This document shows positions 1 to 6,460 of a DNA stretch of 8,252 nucleotides, one piece after another. Under the pieces are notes generated by a model. The model was not told the DNA's origin and made no database searches. It saw nothing but the letters and a program-made list of their open reading frames with translations. Origin of the DNA: Thermacetogenium sp. UBA4966 (GTDB lineage: Bacteria > Bacillota > DSM-12270 > Thermacetogeniales > Thermacetogeniaceae). The stretch's first letter is position 1, and each line of letters opens with the position of its first letter. A program made the position numbers and the translations under genes. The DNA is taken from positions 1 to 8,252 of the forward strand of contig DHAA01000124.1 in assembly GCA_002397275.1 (NCBI GenBank), given 5' to 3'.

Positions 1-539
1 TCCATCAAGTCGTTTTCCGGCTGAAGACGCACACAGTCCTTTTCCTTAAAAAATCGTTTTACCGTAGCGTTTTCATCATTCAATAAAGCAACGACTATGT
101 CGCCGTCTTCTGCCGTATGCTGTTGATTGACCACAAGATAATCCCCATCATAGATCCCGGCGTTGATCATGCTGTTCCCCTTTGTAGTTAACATAAAAAC
201 ATCAGTAGTGTTATTTAGAAAACTGCTGGGGAGGGGGAAAGTTGTTTCGATATTCTCTACAGCTAGAATTGGCAAACCAGCGGCAACACGCCCTACAACC
301 GGCACTTGAACAGCCGAAGATCTGTTCCCCAACACCTCGATAGCTCTCGGTTTGGTAGGATCGCGGCGGATATAGCCCTTCTTTTCAAGATTAACCAGGT
401 GAGAGTGAACAGTCGAACTGGACCTGAGGCCGACTGCTTCTCCTATTTCGCGTACAGAAGGAGGATAACCGCGCTCATCAATAACTTTTTTTATGTATTT
501 AAGTATTGCACCCTGGCGGGAAGTTAATTTCTTTTTCAT
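1..539 (-). CDS. lexA: LexA repressor, SOS regulator (C-terminus cut off by window edge)
   Basis: Transcriptional repressor of the SOS response. It binds operators as a dimer and is inactivated by RecA-stimulated self-cleavage. The visible 179 codons begin MKKKLTSRQGAILKYIKK and carry the winged-helix DNA-binding domain at about residues 1-70 (GYPPSVREIGEAVGLRSSSTVHSHL, shown here only as its recognition region). The S24 peptidase fold follows. The Ala-Gly cleavage site lies in RVAAGLP (A87-G88), the catalytic Ser in KGNSMINAGIYDGD (S123) and the catalytic Lys in ATVKRF (K161). All three are present, so the protein should be cleavable. The start is fixed by a GGAGGAG ribosome binding site about 10 bases upstream. 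The missing C-terminal end is about 20-30 residues judged by family length. The gene lies downstream of the EamA gene on the same strand but has its own promoter in the 162-bp gap. Confidence 0.97.
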   Translation of the reverse strand, partial: MKKKLTSRQGAILKYIKKVIDERGYPPSVREIGEAVGLRSSSTVHSHLVNLEKKGYIRRDPTKPRAIEVLGNRSSAVQVPVVGRVAAGLPILAVENIETTFPLPSSFLNNTTDVFMLTTKGNSMINAGIYDGDYLVVNQQHTAEDGDIVVALLNDENATVKRFFKEKDCVRLQPENDLM

Positions 540-569
540 TTTTTTTAATCTCCTCCATATCACTAAATT

Positions 570-612
570 CGCACACTCTAGATTAAGTGCGTATGTGCAT
601 GCATGTATACGC
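570..612. promoter_or_regulatory. Overlapping inverted repeats in the lexA leader, candidate operator
   Basis: Three related half-sites occur at near-equal spacing: CGCAC (570-574), GTGCGTAT (587-594) and ATACGC (607-612). They form two overlapping inverted repeats, CGCAC-N12-GTGCG and GCGTAT-N12-ATACGC. Positions 587-612 also alternate purine and pyrimidine without a break. The repeats start just after the predicted transcription start, where a repressor would block. No match to the Bacillus-type LexA box (GAAC-N4-GTTC) was found here. Operator function is inferred from position and symmetry only. Confidence 0.45.
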
Positions 613-630
613 TTTTCTACATTATACCAA
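613..630 (-). promoter_or_regulatory. lexA promoter, extended -10 element
   Basis: Reading the minus strand, a perfect TATAAT (626 to 621) is preceded by TGG (629-627), giving the TG-N-TATAAT extended -10 form. There is no convincing -35 hexamer at 16-18 bp, which fits an extended -10 promoter. Transcription would start near 613-615, about 75 bases before the lexA ATG and directly in front of the inverted repeats at 570-612. Confidence 0.6.
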
Positions 631-701
631 AACTATTTTTTTCTTTCATCCCAAATTAATATTTGCTTTTCACAGGATGCTCTATGTTTTGTTCAGCGCC
701 C

Positions 702-1610
702 CTATTTGCTGGCAAAAAACGTACCCGTTAAGATAACAGATCCGCCGAGGATAGTATACAAGCCTGGTATTTCATTAAGAAAGAGCAAAGCTGTAAAAGC
801 AGCGACAACAGGTGATAAATATAGATAAGCGCCTACAGTTACGGTGGAGACCTTCCCCAGGGCTGAGTTCCAAATCAGGTTTCCCAGGCCAGATGCCAGC
901 AAACCCAAGTAAATGAGATTGAGCCATTCCACAGTGCCGACAGCTGCCAGATCAAAAGGAGCCTCCAGCAAACTGAAGGGGATCAAAAAAACAGTACCTA
1001 CAAATACACTGTAAGTCATGATCGTTACAGGTGGGTAACAGGTGAGCAGTTTTTTTAGTTTTATACTGAACACCGCCCACGCAAGGCTGCTCAGCAGAAT
1101 CAGGAGATCGCCATAGAGCCTCATTCTGTCAAACTCAAAATTATTTAAAGATGCTCCATCGACAGCAACCATTATAGAACCGGCAAAAGCAATGAAGATG
1201 CCGATTGTCTGCAACTTTGATATTCTATCTTTTAAGAGGATGCACGACAGCAGAGTGATAAATACAGGCGACATAGCAATAAAAATCGCAGCATCTGCGG
1301 CGCCGGCATAGCGCAGTCCTTGATTTTGCAGCACACTAAAAATGGTAACTCCGGAAAGACCGCTGAGCATAATACCCGCCAGGTCGTGTTTCTGCAACCG
1401 CGGCTGTTTGGTAACAATAAAAAAAAGTCCCAGGCCGACGCTGGCAATAATAAAGCGCAACAAGGCGATAGTATTCGCGGGAACTTGTGGCAAAAGAACT
1501 TTGATGCTGACAAAACTGCTTCCCCAAATAATGATAGTAAATAACAGGCTTAGGTGGCATAATAGCTGAGAACTCTTTTGGTACCGATGGTACTGCTTTG
1601 GCAGCTGCAT
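702..1610 (-). CDS. EamA/DMT-superfamily membrane transporter
   Basis: Inner-membrane permease of the drug/metabolite transporter superfamily. Members export or take up amino acids, metabolites or drugs; the substrate cannot be read from the sequence. The 302 residues have the usual family length and ten predicted helices arranged as two EamA repeats, about residues 18-148 and 167-299. Family signatures are visible: WGSSFVSIKVLL in helix 1, LRYAGAADAAIFIAMSPVF at 99-117 before the end of repeat one, and its counterpart SALGKVSTVTVGAYLYLSPV in repeat two (249-268). The ATG is supported by an AAAGGAG ribosome binding site 8 bases upstream. It is the first gene left of the dif-like site and is followed by lexA on the same strand, which has its own promoter, so a functional link with lexA is not implied. 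Confidence 0.9.
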   Translation of the reverse strand: MQLPKQYHRYQKSSQLLCHLSLLFTIIIWGSSFVSIKVLLPQVPANTIALLRFIIASVGLGLFFIVTKQPRLQKHDLAGIMLSGLSGVTIFSVLQNQGLRYAGAADAAIFIAMSPVFITLLSCILLKDRISKLQTIGIFIAFAGSIMVAVDGASLNNFEFDRMRLYGDLLILLSSLAWAVFSIKLKKLLTCYPPVTIMTYSVFVGTVFLIPFSLLEAPFDLAAVGTVEWLNLIYLGLLASGLGNLIWNSALGKVSTVTVGAYLYLSPVVAAFTALLFLNEIPGLYTILGGSVILTGTFFASK

Positions 1611-1655
1611 ATCCGGTGCTCCTTTATTTGTTGGGGGATTATTTAATTATTTTTA

Positions 1656-1661
1656 ATTATA
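1656..1661 (-). promoter_or_regulatory. Possible -10 element for the EamA gene
   Basis: TATAAT on the minus strand, about 45 bases before the EamA start, lies in a very AT-rich stretch (1641-1700). No good -35 hexamer is seen 17 bp upstream, and such AT-rich DNA gives TATAAT by chance, so this is tentative. Confidence 0.25.
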
Positions 1662-1679
1662 TATCTTTTATATATCTTT
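1658..1679. repeat. 11-bp perfect tandem duplication
   Basis: TATATATCTTT occurs twice back to back (1658-1668 and 1669-1679). It overlaps the candidate -10 of the EamA gene, so copy-number change by slippage would alter promoter spacing. It may equally be neutral AT-rich drift. Confidence 0.7.
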
Positions 1680-1730
1680 CGTATTTAAATTTTTATTATG
1701 GTGATCTCCCAGTTTGCAGCCTCCTCCCTT

Positions 1731-1758
1731 ACTTCCGATAATAATAATTATGTAAACT
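1731..1758 (+). other. dif-like XerC/XerD recombination site
   Basis: A 28-bp site with the architecture of Firmicute dif. The left (XerC-type) arm is ACTTCCGATAA, the 6-bp centre is TAATAA and the right (XerD-type) arm is TTATGTAAACT. Compared with the Bacillus subtilis dif sequence as I recall it, the right arm is identical over all 11 bases. The left arm differs at two positions, and three of the six central bases differ, giving 23 of 28 matches. The inner ends of the arms (ATAA and TTAT) are symmetric, as expected for Xer half-sites. It sits in a gene-free stretch between the divergent EamA and LUD genes. It could be the chromosomal dif, where XerC/XerD resolve chromosome dimers at the terminus, or a dif copy left by or used by an integrating element. 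Confidence 0.72.
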
Positions 1759-1853
1759 AATCGATTTGTAATGTTCCTCCCCTAACGCGTACCCAGTATA
1801 TGTTTGTCCTCATGCAGGCTCTTTTACGAAACCTAAACTCATCAGTATGCTCT

Positions 1854-1904
1854 TTAATACTCTAACCGTTTTTTCCAATAATCCGGCTTTCTATTAACCT
1901 GCAT
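1854..1904 (-). pseudogene. C-terminal remnant of a RelE/ParE-type toxin
   Basis: In the frame starting at the minus-strand ATG 1904, the translation MQVNRKPDYWKKRLEY runs to a stop. The NRKPDYWKKR ending is the typical C-terminus of RelE/ParE-superfamily toxins paired with addiction-module antitoxins, where it normally follows a strand ending in a VMH-like sequence. The preceding roughly 80 residues of such a toxin are absent, since antitoxin-like sequence ends only about 20 bases upstream (1925). The gene appears to have lost nearly all of its coding region by an internal deletion and cannot make a toxin. Confidence 0.68.
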
Positions 1905-1924
1905 ATCGGAAAACTTAGACCAAC

Positions 1925-2145
1925 ATATTTCTCCTTGATTTCGTTAAAAACTTCATTCCCAGGAATAACCTTGACATTACCTGTTTCTATCTCGCTGTTC
2001 TTTCTTCTGCTGCTTTTATCCACTCTTTGTCTACTTCCTTTTGTATAGGCTGTATGCTTGTAAGTAATTTATCAACCAATGTAGTTTTTAAATCTATCGG
2101 TAGAGAATCAATCATTGAAAACAGATCTTCGGTTTTAGAACCCAT
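1925..2145 (-). pseudogene. Frameshifted addiction-module antitoxin (RelB/TIGR02574-like)
   Basis: The ATG at 2145 has an AGAGGTGAT ribosome binding site and opens a 52-residue frame (MGSKTEDLFSMIDSLPIDLK..., ending EEWIKAAEERT-like residues then AR) that stops at 1987. From 1993 to 1925 the next frame continues the same family pattern with EIETGNVKVIPGNEVFNEIK followed by EKY, the standard antitoxin C-terminus. Joining the frames needs one inserted base around 1993-1997 and would give about 74 residues, the usual length. So the gene is broken by a single-base loss, or a sequencing error has hit it. The latter alone would not explain the missing toxin. Intact relatives neutralise a downstream RelE/ParE toxin and repress their own promoter. 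Confidence 0.75.
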
Positions 2146-2205
2146 GATTTATCACCTCTTTTGTAATCTCCTTTATGAATTGTTCTTTCTAATTGTCAAT
2201 GGCTA

Positions 2206-2214
2206 ATTATAACA
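2206..2214 (-). promoter_or_regulatory. Probable promoter element of the decayed antitoxin gene
   Basis: On the minus strand TGT-TATAAT (2214 to 2206) forms an extended -10 about 60 bases before the antitoxin ATG. A TTGACA hexamer lies just downstream of it (2200-2195) and could be the -35 of a second start, with ATAAAG 17 bp further on. Which one is used is unknown. Confidence 0.35.
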
Positions 2215-2292
2215 TCTGCCTTTGACAGGTTTTTTTGAGCGTCACTGCGAATCAATATATTAAAACAGATTTTAAAGGGGGCAATAGATAAA

Positions 2293-2931
2293 ATGACAAT
2301 TGCGGAATGGCATCACGCCGCTATCGCCGACCGGGTAGTTGAGGCCTTAAAGAAGAACGGTTTTGAGGCGATCTATTTTCCCCGCAGGGATGAAGCGGTG
2401 CAATTTATCCTCGATGCTGTCATACCGGGGATGAGCGTCGGGTGCGGCGGATCGGCAACGATCAAGGAACTGGGCATCCCTGATAAAGCCCGGGAGAAAG
2501 GCGCCAAAATACTGGATCACGGGCAGGCCGGTCTCACGCCGCAAGAAAAGCAGGAGGTCACGAGAAAGCAACTTGTCTGCGACCTCTTCCTCTCCAGCAC
2601 CAACGCCGTCACCCTCGACGGCTGCCTGGTAAACGTGGACGGCAACGGCAACCGCGTGGCCGCGCTGTCTTTTGGTCCGAAAAAGGTGATTGTGGCGGCA
2701 GGTATCAATAAAATCTGCAGCGACGTAGACTCTGCTTTTGAGCGGATCAGAAACTGCGCCTCCCCGATGAACAATAAGCGGCTGAGGCTGTCCAACCCCT
2801 GCGCCGCGGCCGGGGTCTGTCTGGACTGCAACGCTAAGAGCCGCATCTGCCGCATTTACTCGGTGCTGAAAAAAAGGCCGTTGAGCGCAGACTTTACCGT
2901 CGTCCTTATCGGTGAAAACTTAGGTTATTAG
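2293..2931 (+). CDS. LUD-domain protein (lactate utilisation LutC/YkgG-like family, DUF162)
   Basis: Single-domain LUD protein, 212 residues. Relatives include LutC, and the LUD part of LutB, of the three-gene lactate oxidation system. Stand-alone copies like this one are common in anaerobes and their role is unknown. Family motifs seen are VGCGGSATIKELGI (49-62), STNAVTLDGCLVNVDGNGNR (102-121) and FGPKKVIVAAGINKI (127-141). The C-terminal end has a cysteine cluster, NPCAAAGVCLDC then IC (C170, C176, C179, C186), suggesting a metal or Fe-S site; such a cluster is found in anaerobic stand-alone members as I recall. A purine-rich AAAGGGGG ribosome binding site lies 11 bases before the ATG. No lutA or lutB partner is present in the window. 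It is more GC-rich than the AT-rich gap before it and convergent with the VanZ-like gene. Confidence 0.88.
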   Translation: MTIAEWHHAAIADRVVEALKKNGFEAIYFPRRDEAVQFILDAVIPGMSVGCGGSATIKELGIPDKAREKGAKILDHGQAGLTPQEKQEVTRKQLVCDLFLSSTNAVTLDGCLVNVDGNGNRVAALSFGPKKVIVAAGINKICSDVDSAFERIRNCASPMNNKRLRLSNPCAAAGVCLDCNAKSRICRIYSVLKKRPLSADFTVVLIGENLGY

Positions 2932-3013
2932 CGTTGGCCCTGGCCGGCGTCTGTGGATAGTCAAAGTCACCCCTGGGGATATCTGCAATTTGCACCCTTC
3001 GACACCAGTGTAC

Positions 3014-3607
3014 TTATCTCAGGGGAGTCAGGCGCCGACTAGGAAATATTTTATTTACACAGATACTATAAAGTGAAACACCAATAAATCCTCCTAGGGT
3101 GTTGAGCAAAATATCATCGACATCAAAGGTTCTGCCTATATTCCCCAATAAAATAAATAGCAGCTGCAGAGTTTCAATACTCAGTGAAAAAAGAAAAGCG
3201 AATAGTGTTACCCTCCCTACTTTCCTGAACTTACTCCACAACAAAGGTAATAGAATTCCCATAGGCAATAATAATATTGCATTTCCCACTATGTTTCTGT
3301 TCCATATTCTTATCATATATGGATTATTGGCCGTTGTCTGAGCGATTTCCTTAATGGTTCCCACTACTGGTATTAGATTGACATGGAGCCATATGTTAGC
3401 GTTATGCTCCCCTATAATGTAAATTGGAAGCAGTGTAATTGACATAACACAAAGTAAATAGGCGTAAAATATAAGTAATAAAGCTTCTCTCTTTAAGGAA
3501 ATACCAATTCCTTTCCTCTTCCTCTTGTTATAATAAATAACAATTATTTTTAGCAATAACCAAATGGGTATCCCTATAATTAGAATGGCTTCGCTATGGA
3601 TTGCCAT
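3014..3607 (-). CDS. VanZ-like family membrane protein
   Basis: Integral membrane protein of 197 residues with about five predicted helices (roughly 5-26, 41-64, 106-124, 130-153, 165-186). It shows the VanZ-like signatures: VNLIPVVGTIKEI (76-88), the NIVGNAILLLPMGILLPLLW block (105-124), and SIETLQLL...GRTFDVDDILLNTLGGFIG (143-176), with conserved Glu144, Arg159 and the DVDD acidic run. VanZ itself gives low-level teicoplanin resistance. Most chromosomal members like this have no proven role, so drug resistance should not be assumed, and no van genes are nearby. The ATG is preceded by a G-rich GGAGGGGGG ribosome binding site at slightly long spacing. It is divergent from the PH-domain gene, separated by a 216-bp AT-rich gap. 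Confidence 0.88.
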   Translation of the reverse strand: MAIHSEAILIIGIPIWLLLKIIVIYYNKRKRKGIGISLKREALLLIFYAYLLCVMSITLLPIYIIGEHNANIWLHVNLIPVVGTIKEIAQTTANNPYMIRIWNRNIVGNAILLLPMGILLPLLWSKFRKVGRVTLFAFLFSLSIETLQLLFILLGNIGRTFDVDDILLNTLGGFIGVSLYSICVNKIFPSRRLTPLR

Positions 3608-3775
3608 TTAAACTGTAGCCCCCCTCCACTAAGAGTATTACAGAGAATCTTTATAAAAATATTATATGCTTCCTTCTTCATAGAGACACTTTTGCTCCGG
3701 CTCATTTCTATAGTAAGCATGGCCGAAGCAACGAACGCAACAGCAGAAACCGTGGAATTAATAATTCATTTACTA

Positions 3776-3781
3776 TATAAT
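3776..3781 (+). promoter_or_regulatory. Possible -10 element for the PH-domain gene
   Basis: TATAAT lies 42 bases before the ATG at 3824. The hexamer 17 bp upstream (TGGAAT, 3753-3758) matches the -35 consensus at only three positions, so the call is weak. The rest of the 3608-3823 gap shows no recognisable gene. Confidence 0.3.
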
Positions 3782-3823
3782 GAAATTGAGGCAAAAATAT
3801 ATTAAGAGAAGGGGGATAGTGAG

Positions 3824-4228
3824 ATGTATTTTGCTCCAAAAAAAGACCTTAGGTGCGGAATTGGCTTAGGGGGTTTAGTGCTATTACTTTGTATAATTTC
3901 TTTTTTCCAGGGTAACTGGTTTTTATTTGTGCTTTTTGCCTTTGAACTAGTGATCTTTGCCTGGATCTGGTTCGGAACCGGTTATTCTATTAGAGATGAC
4001 TCTCTGGAGGTCAAGAGCGGGCCATACCATAAAATAATACCCTTTAGTAATATTCTCTGTATCAAACGCTCCAAATCTGCCTGGCCATACAAGGCAGCAC
4101 TCTTTTTTAATGATATGCTGGAAATAAAATTCAAATATAATATTGTATCGATCTCTCCTCTTAATTCCTCATTATTTATCAACGAAATAAAGCAAAAATG
4201 CCCGGAGGCTGAATTTTCGGGGATGTAA
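3824..4228 (+). CDS. Small membrane protein with bacterial PH domain (bPH_4/YyaB-like)
   Basis: 134 residues. Two hydrophobic helices near the start (about 11-29 and 32-50) are followed by a cytoplasmic PH-like domain at about 52-127. The domain has the pattern of the YyaB-like bacterial PH family: YSIRDDSLEVKSGPYHKIIPF, then ILCIKRSKS, then AALFFNDMLEIKF and VSISPLNSSLFINEIKQKCP. Molecular function of the family is unknown. The ATG is supported by AGGGGGAT about 8 bases upstream. The gene is divergent from the VanZ-like gene and convergent with recD2; no operon partner is visible. The two-helix-plus-PH layout suggests a membrane-attached protein facing the cytoplasm. Confidence 0.8.
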   Translation: MYFAPKKDLRCGIGLGGLVLLLCIISFFQGNWFLFVLFAFELVIFAWIWFGTGYSIRDDSLEVKSGPYHKIIPFSNILCIKRSKSAWPYKAALFFNDMLEIKFKYNIVSISPLNSSLFINEIKQKCPEAEFSGM

Positions 4229-4266
4229 TTTATTTGGTTGGCACTGCTTTAATGGATTGAGAGTAT

Positions 4267-6411
4267 CTAAGGATAAATGTTTTGAGACAATCTCTCGGCC
4301 AGCATGGTATTCCGCTGCTGAATTTTGTTGTTGGAGACCGCGATGCGCAAGGCCTTCTTGGAGCCCACCAGCACGAGGATTTTTTTGGCTCTTGTTACGC
4401 AGGTATATAACAAATTCCGCTGCAGCATCATATAATGCTGCATGGTGAAGGGCGCCACCACGATCTTATATTCACTCCCCTGGCTTTTATGTACGGTGGT
4501 GGCATAAGAGAGAACCACTTCGTCCAGATCGGTGGCGTCATAATCCACATCAACCCCGTCAAAGCGAATGACGAGTGTTTTGTCCTCCCTATCCATTTTG
4601 ACGATGCTTCCGATATCGCCGTTAAACACATTCTTATCGTAATTGTTTTTAATCTGCATGACCTTGTCGTGTAAGCGGTATGCCGCTCCCCCGTATTGGA
4701 TGGTTATATCGGTCCGATTCAAGGCCTCCTGCAGCACGCTGTTTAAATTTTGAGCGCCGGCCTCTCCCCGCTGCATCGGGCAGAGAACCTGTATATCGCT
4801 GATTGGATCGACGCGGTAGTATGTGGGGAGTCTTTTGACGCATAGATCTTTGATGGTTTCCGCAACTTGCGGCGGGTCTTCCTCTTCGATAAAGAAAAAA
4901 TCGCTGCTGCGGCCGCACCTGAGCCTGGGCATTTCGCCTTTGTTGATCCGGTGAGCGTTGGTGATGATGGCGCTCCCCTGAGCCTGCCTGAAGATTCTGG
5001 TCAAGCGGACTACGCTGACCATGCCCGAAGAAATAATATCCTTCAACACGTTGCCCGCGCCCACCGACGGCAGCTGGTCCACATCTCCGACAAGGATAAC
5101 CACGGTTTGATCAGATACCGCTTTCAGTAAGTTATACATAAGAATTATGTCAACCATTGATGCCTCGTCGATGATCAGCACATCGCACTCCAGGGTATTT
5201 TCACTGTTGCGCTTATATCCCTCGGAGGGCTTAAACTCCAGCAGCCGGTGGATGGTTTTCGCCTCCATGCCGGTGGTTTCGGACAGCCTCTTAGCGGCTC
5301 TCCCGGTGGGGGCCGCCAGCAAACATGAGGCGCCCATCTTTTGAAACACTCTGATGATGGCCAGTGTGGTTGTTGTCTTACCCGTCCCCGGTCCGCCGGT
5401 CAGAACCATGAACTTGGACCCGGCTGCGCTCTTGATGGCATCCAATTGGACCCTGTCATAGACGATACCGCAATCCCGCTGAATTTCAGCGATAATTTTT
5501 TCTATATCGATTGCGGGTTTAAAAGCTTGGCCGGCAAGGATTTTTTTGATTCTCTCAGCGGTTCCGGCCTCGCTGTAATAGAATGGCGGGAGATAAATGG
5601 CATCGTCTTGGTCGGGGATCACCGATCTTTCCGCAATCATCCTTTGCAGTGAACTATCGATCAAACTCTCTTCCAGGTCCAGCAATTTGACTGCTTCAGA
5701 GACGAGCTGCTCTCGGGCGGCATAGCAATGCCCCTCGTTGGCCAGATGGTTGAGCGCATAAATAATGCCCGCCCGGCAGCGCTCATAGGATTGGGTATCA
5801 AAGCCCAGCTGCCGCGCTATTTTATCAGCGGTTATAAAACCAATTCCCCAAATATCGTCGGCCAGACGAAAAGGGTTGCTTTTCACAATTTTAATGCTTT
5901 CATCGCCATAAGTTTTATAAATCTTGACGGCATAAGCGGTGGAAACACCATAACTCTGCAGAAACAGCATCACATTCTTGATCTCCTTCTGCTCCTGCCA
6001 GGCCTTTTTAATCATCTCTACCCGCTTTTGTCCGATACCCTCCACTTTTATCAGATAGTCGGCTTTCTCCTCGATAACCTTCAGGGTATCTTCCTTGAAA
6101 TAACTTACTATCCTCCTGGCGTAAACAGGACCGATCCCTTTGATCAGGCCGCTGCCCAGATATTTTTCAATCCCGGCGATGGTAGCGGGTACCGTTTCCC
6201 GGTAGTCGGCTACATTGAACTGCTTGCCGTATTTGCTGTCGTATTTCCAGTCCCCTTTGAGGCGCAATACAGCCCCTACATTAACTGAAGCCAGGTTGCC
6301 GACGAGCGTTACCAGGTCGGAACAGCCCCGCGCTCTTATCTTAATCACACTGAAACCGTTCTCTTCATTTGTGAAGGTAATGCGTTCCACGATACCGCTG
6401 ATGTATTCCAT
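4267..6411 (-). CDS. recD2: RecD2 (YrrC-type) ATP-dependent DNA helicase
   Basis: 5'-to-3' superfamily 1B DNA helicase acting alone, without RecB/RecC, in repair and replication-fork maintenance. The ORF could open at ATG 6429 (720 aa), but that ATG lacks a ribosome binding site. The ATG at 6411 has GGAGG 11 bases upstream and starts MEYISGIVERITF, where homologues begin, so I chose it (714 aa). Numbered from the longer form: N-terminal OB-like domain about 8-80; helix-hairpin-helix repeats about 88-210 (LIKGIGPVYARRIV, VEGIGQKRVEMI, IWGIGFITADKIA); Walker A GGPGTGKTT at 345-353; Walker B VLIIDEAS near 417-424; VGDVDQLPSVGAG at 447-459; LTRIFRQ at 476-482; motif V TTVHKSQGSEY at 644-654; and motif VI YTCVTRAKK at 675-683. 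All helicase motifs are intact and the length is typical. The YbjQ-family gene lies 49 bp upstream with no terminator between, so they are probably co-transcribed. Confidence 0.96.
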   Translation of the reverse strand: MEYISGIVERITFTNEENGFSVIKIRARGCSDLVTLVGNLASVNVGAVLRLKGDWKYDSKYGKQFNVADYRETVPATIAGIEKYLGSGLIKGIGPVYARRIVSYFKEDTLKVIEEKADYLIKVEGIGQKRVEMIKKAWQEQKEIKNVMLFLQSYGVSTAYAVKIYKTYGDESIKIVKSNPFRLADDIWGIGFITADKIARQLGFDTQSYERCRAGIIYALNHLANEGHCYAAREQLVSEAVKLLDLEESLIDSSLQRMIAERSVIPDQDDAIYLPPFYYSEAGTAERIKKILAGQAFKPAIDIEKIIAEIQRDCGIVYDRVQLDAIKSAAGSKFMVLTGGPGTGKTTTTLAIIRVFQKMGASCLLAAPTGRAAKRLSETTGMEAKTIHRLLEFKPSEGYKRNSENTLECDVLIIDEASMVDIILMYNLLKAVSDQTVVILVGDVDQLPSVGAGNVLKDIISSGMVSVVRLTRIFRQAQGSAIITNAHRINKGEMPRLRCGRSSDFFFIEEEDPPQVAETIKDLCVKRLPTYYRVDPISDIQVLCPMQRGEAGAQNLNSVLQEALNRTDITIQYGGAAYRLHDKVMQIKNNYDKNVFNGDIGSIVKMDREDKTLVIRFDGVDVDYDATDLDEVVLSYATTVHKSQGSEYKIVVAPFTMQHYMMLQRNLLYTCVTRAKKILVLVGSKKALRIAVSNNKIQQRNTMLAERLSQNIYP

Positions 6412-6460
6412 TCCCGGACCTGCCTCCATCAGGATCTATGACGCCTGTCTCCCCTAGATT

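Noticed and set aside
686..700. GAAC sequence upstream of the lexA promoter as a Bacillus-type LexA box
   Set aside because: The second half reads CATA rather than GTTC, so the box is not formed.
2216..2240. Possible terminator (short stem followed by a T-run) before the LUD gene
   Set aside because: CCT-N5-AGG gives only a 3-bp stem before the Ts, too weak to call.
2964..3030. CCCCTG...CAGGGG inverted repeat between the convergent LUD and VanZ-like genes
   Set aside because: The stem is 6 bp with a 44-base loop and no T-run, so it is not supported as a terminator.
3596..3805. 69-residue plus-strand frame between the VanZ-like and PH-domain genes
   Set aside because: It overlaps the start of the VanZ-like gene on the other strand, lacks a ribosome binding site and matches no family I know. 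The last 28 residues (MAEATNATAETVELIIHLLY onward) could be a tiny peptide or gene scrap but have no support.
5728..6288. 186-residue plus-strand frame opposite recD2
   Set aside because: It is an antisense shadow: recD2 on the other strand has intact helix-hairpin-helix motifs across this region.
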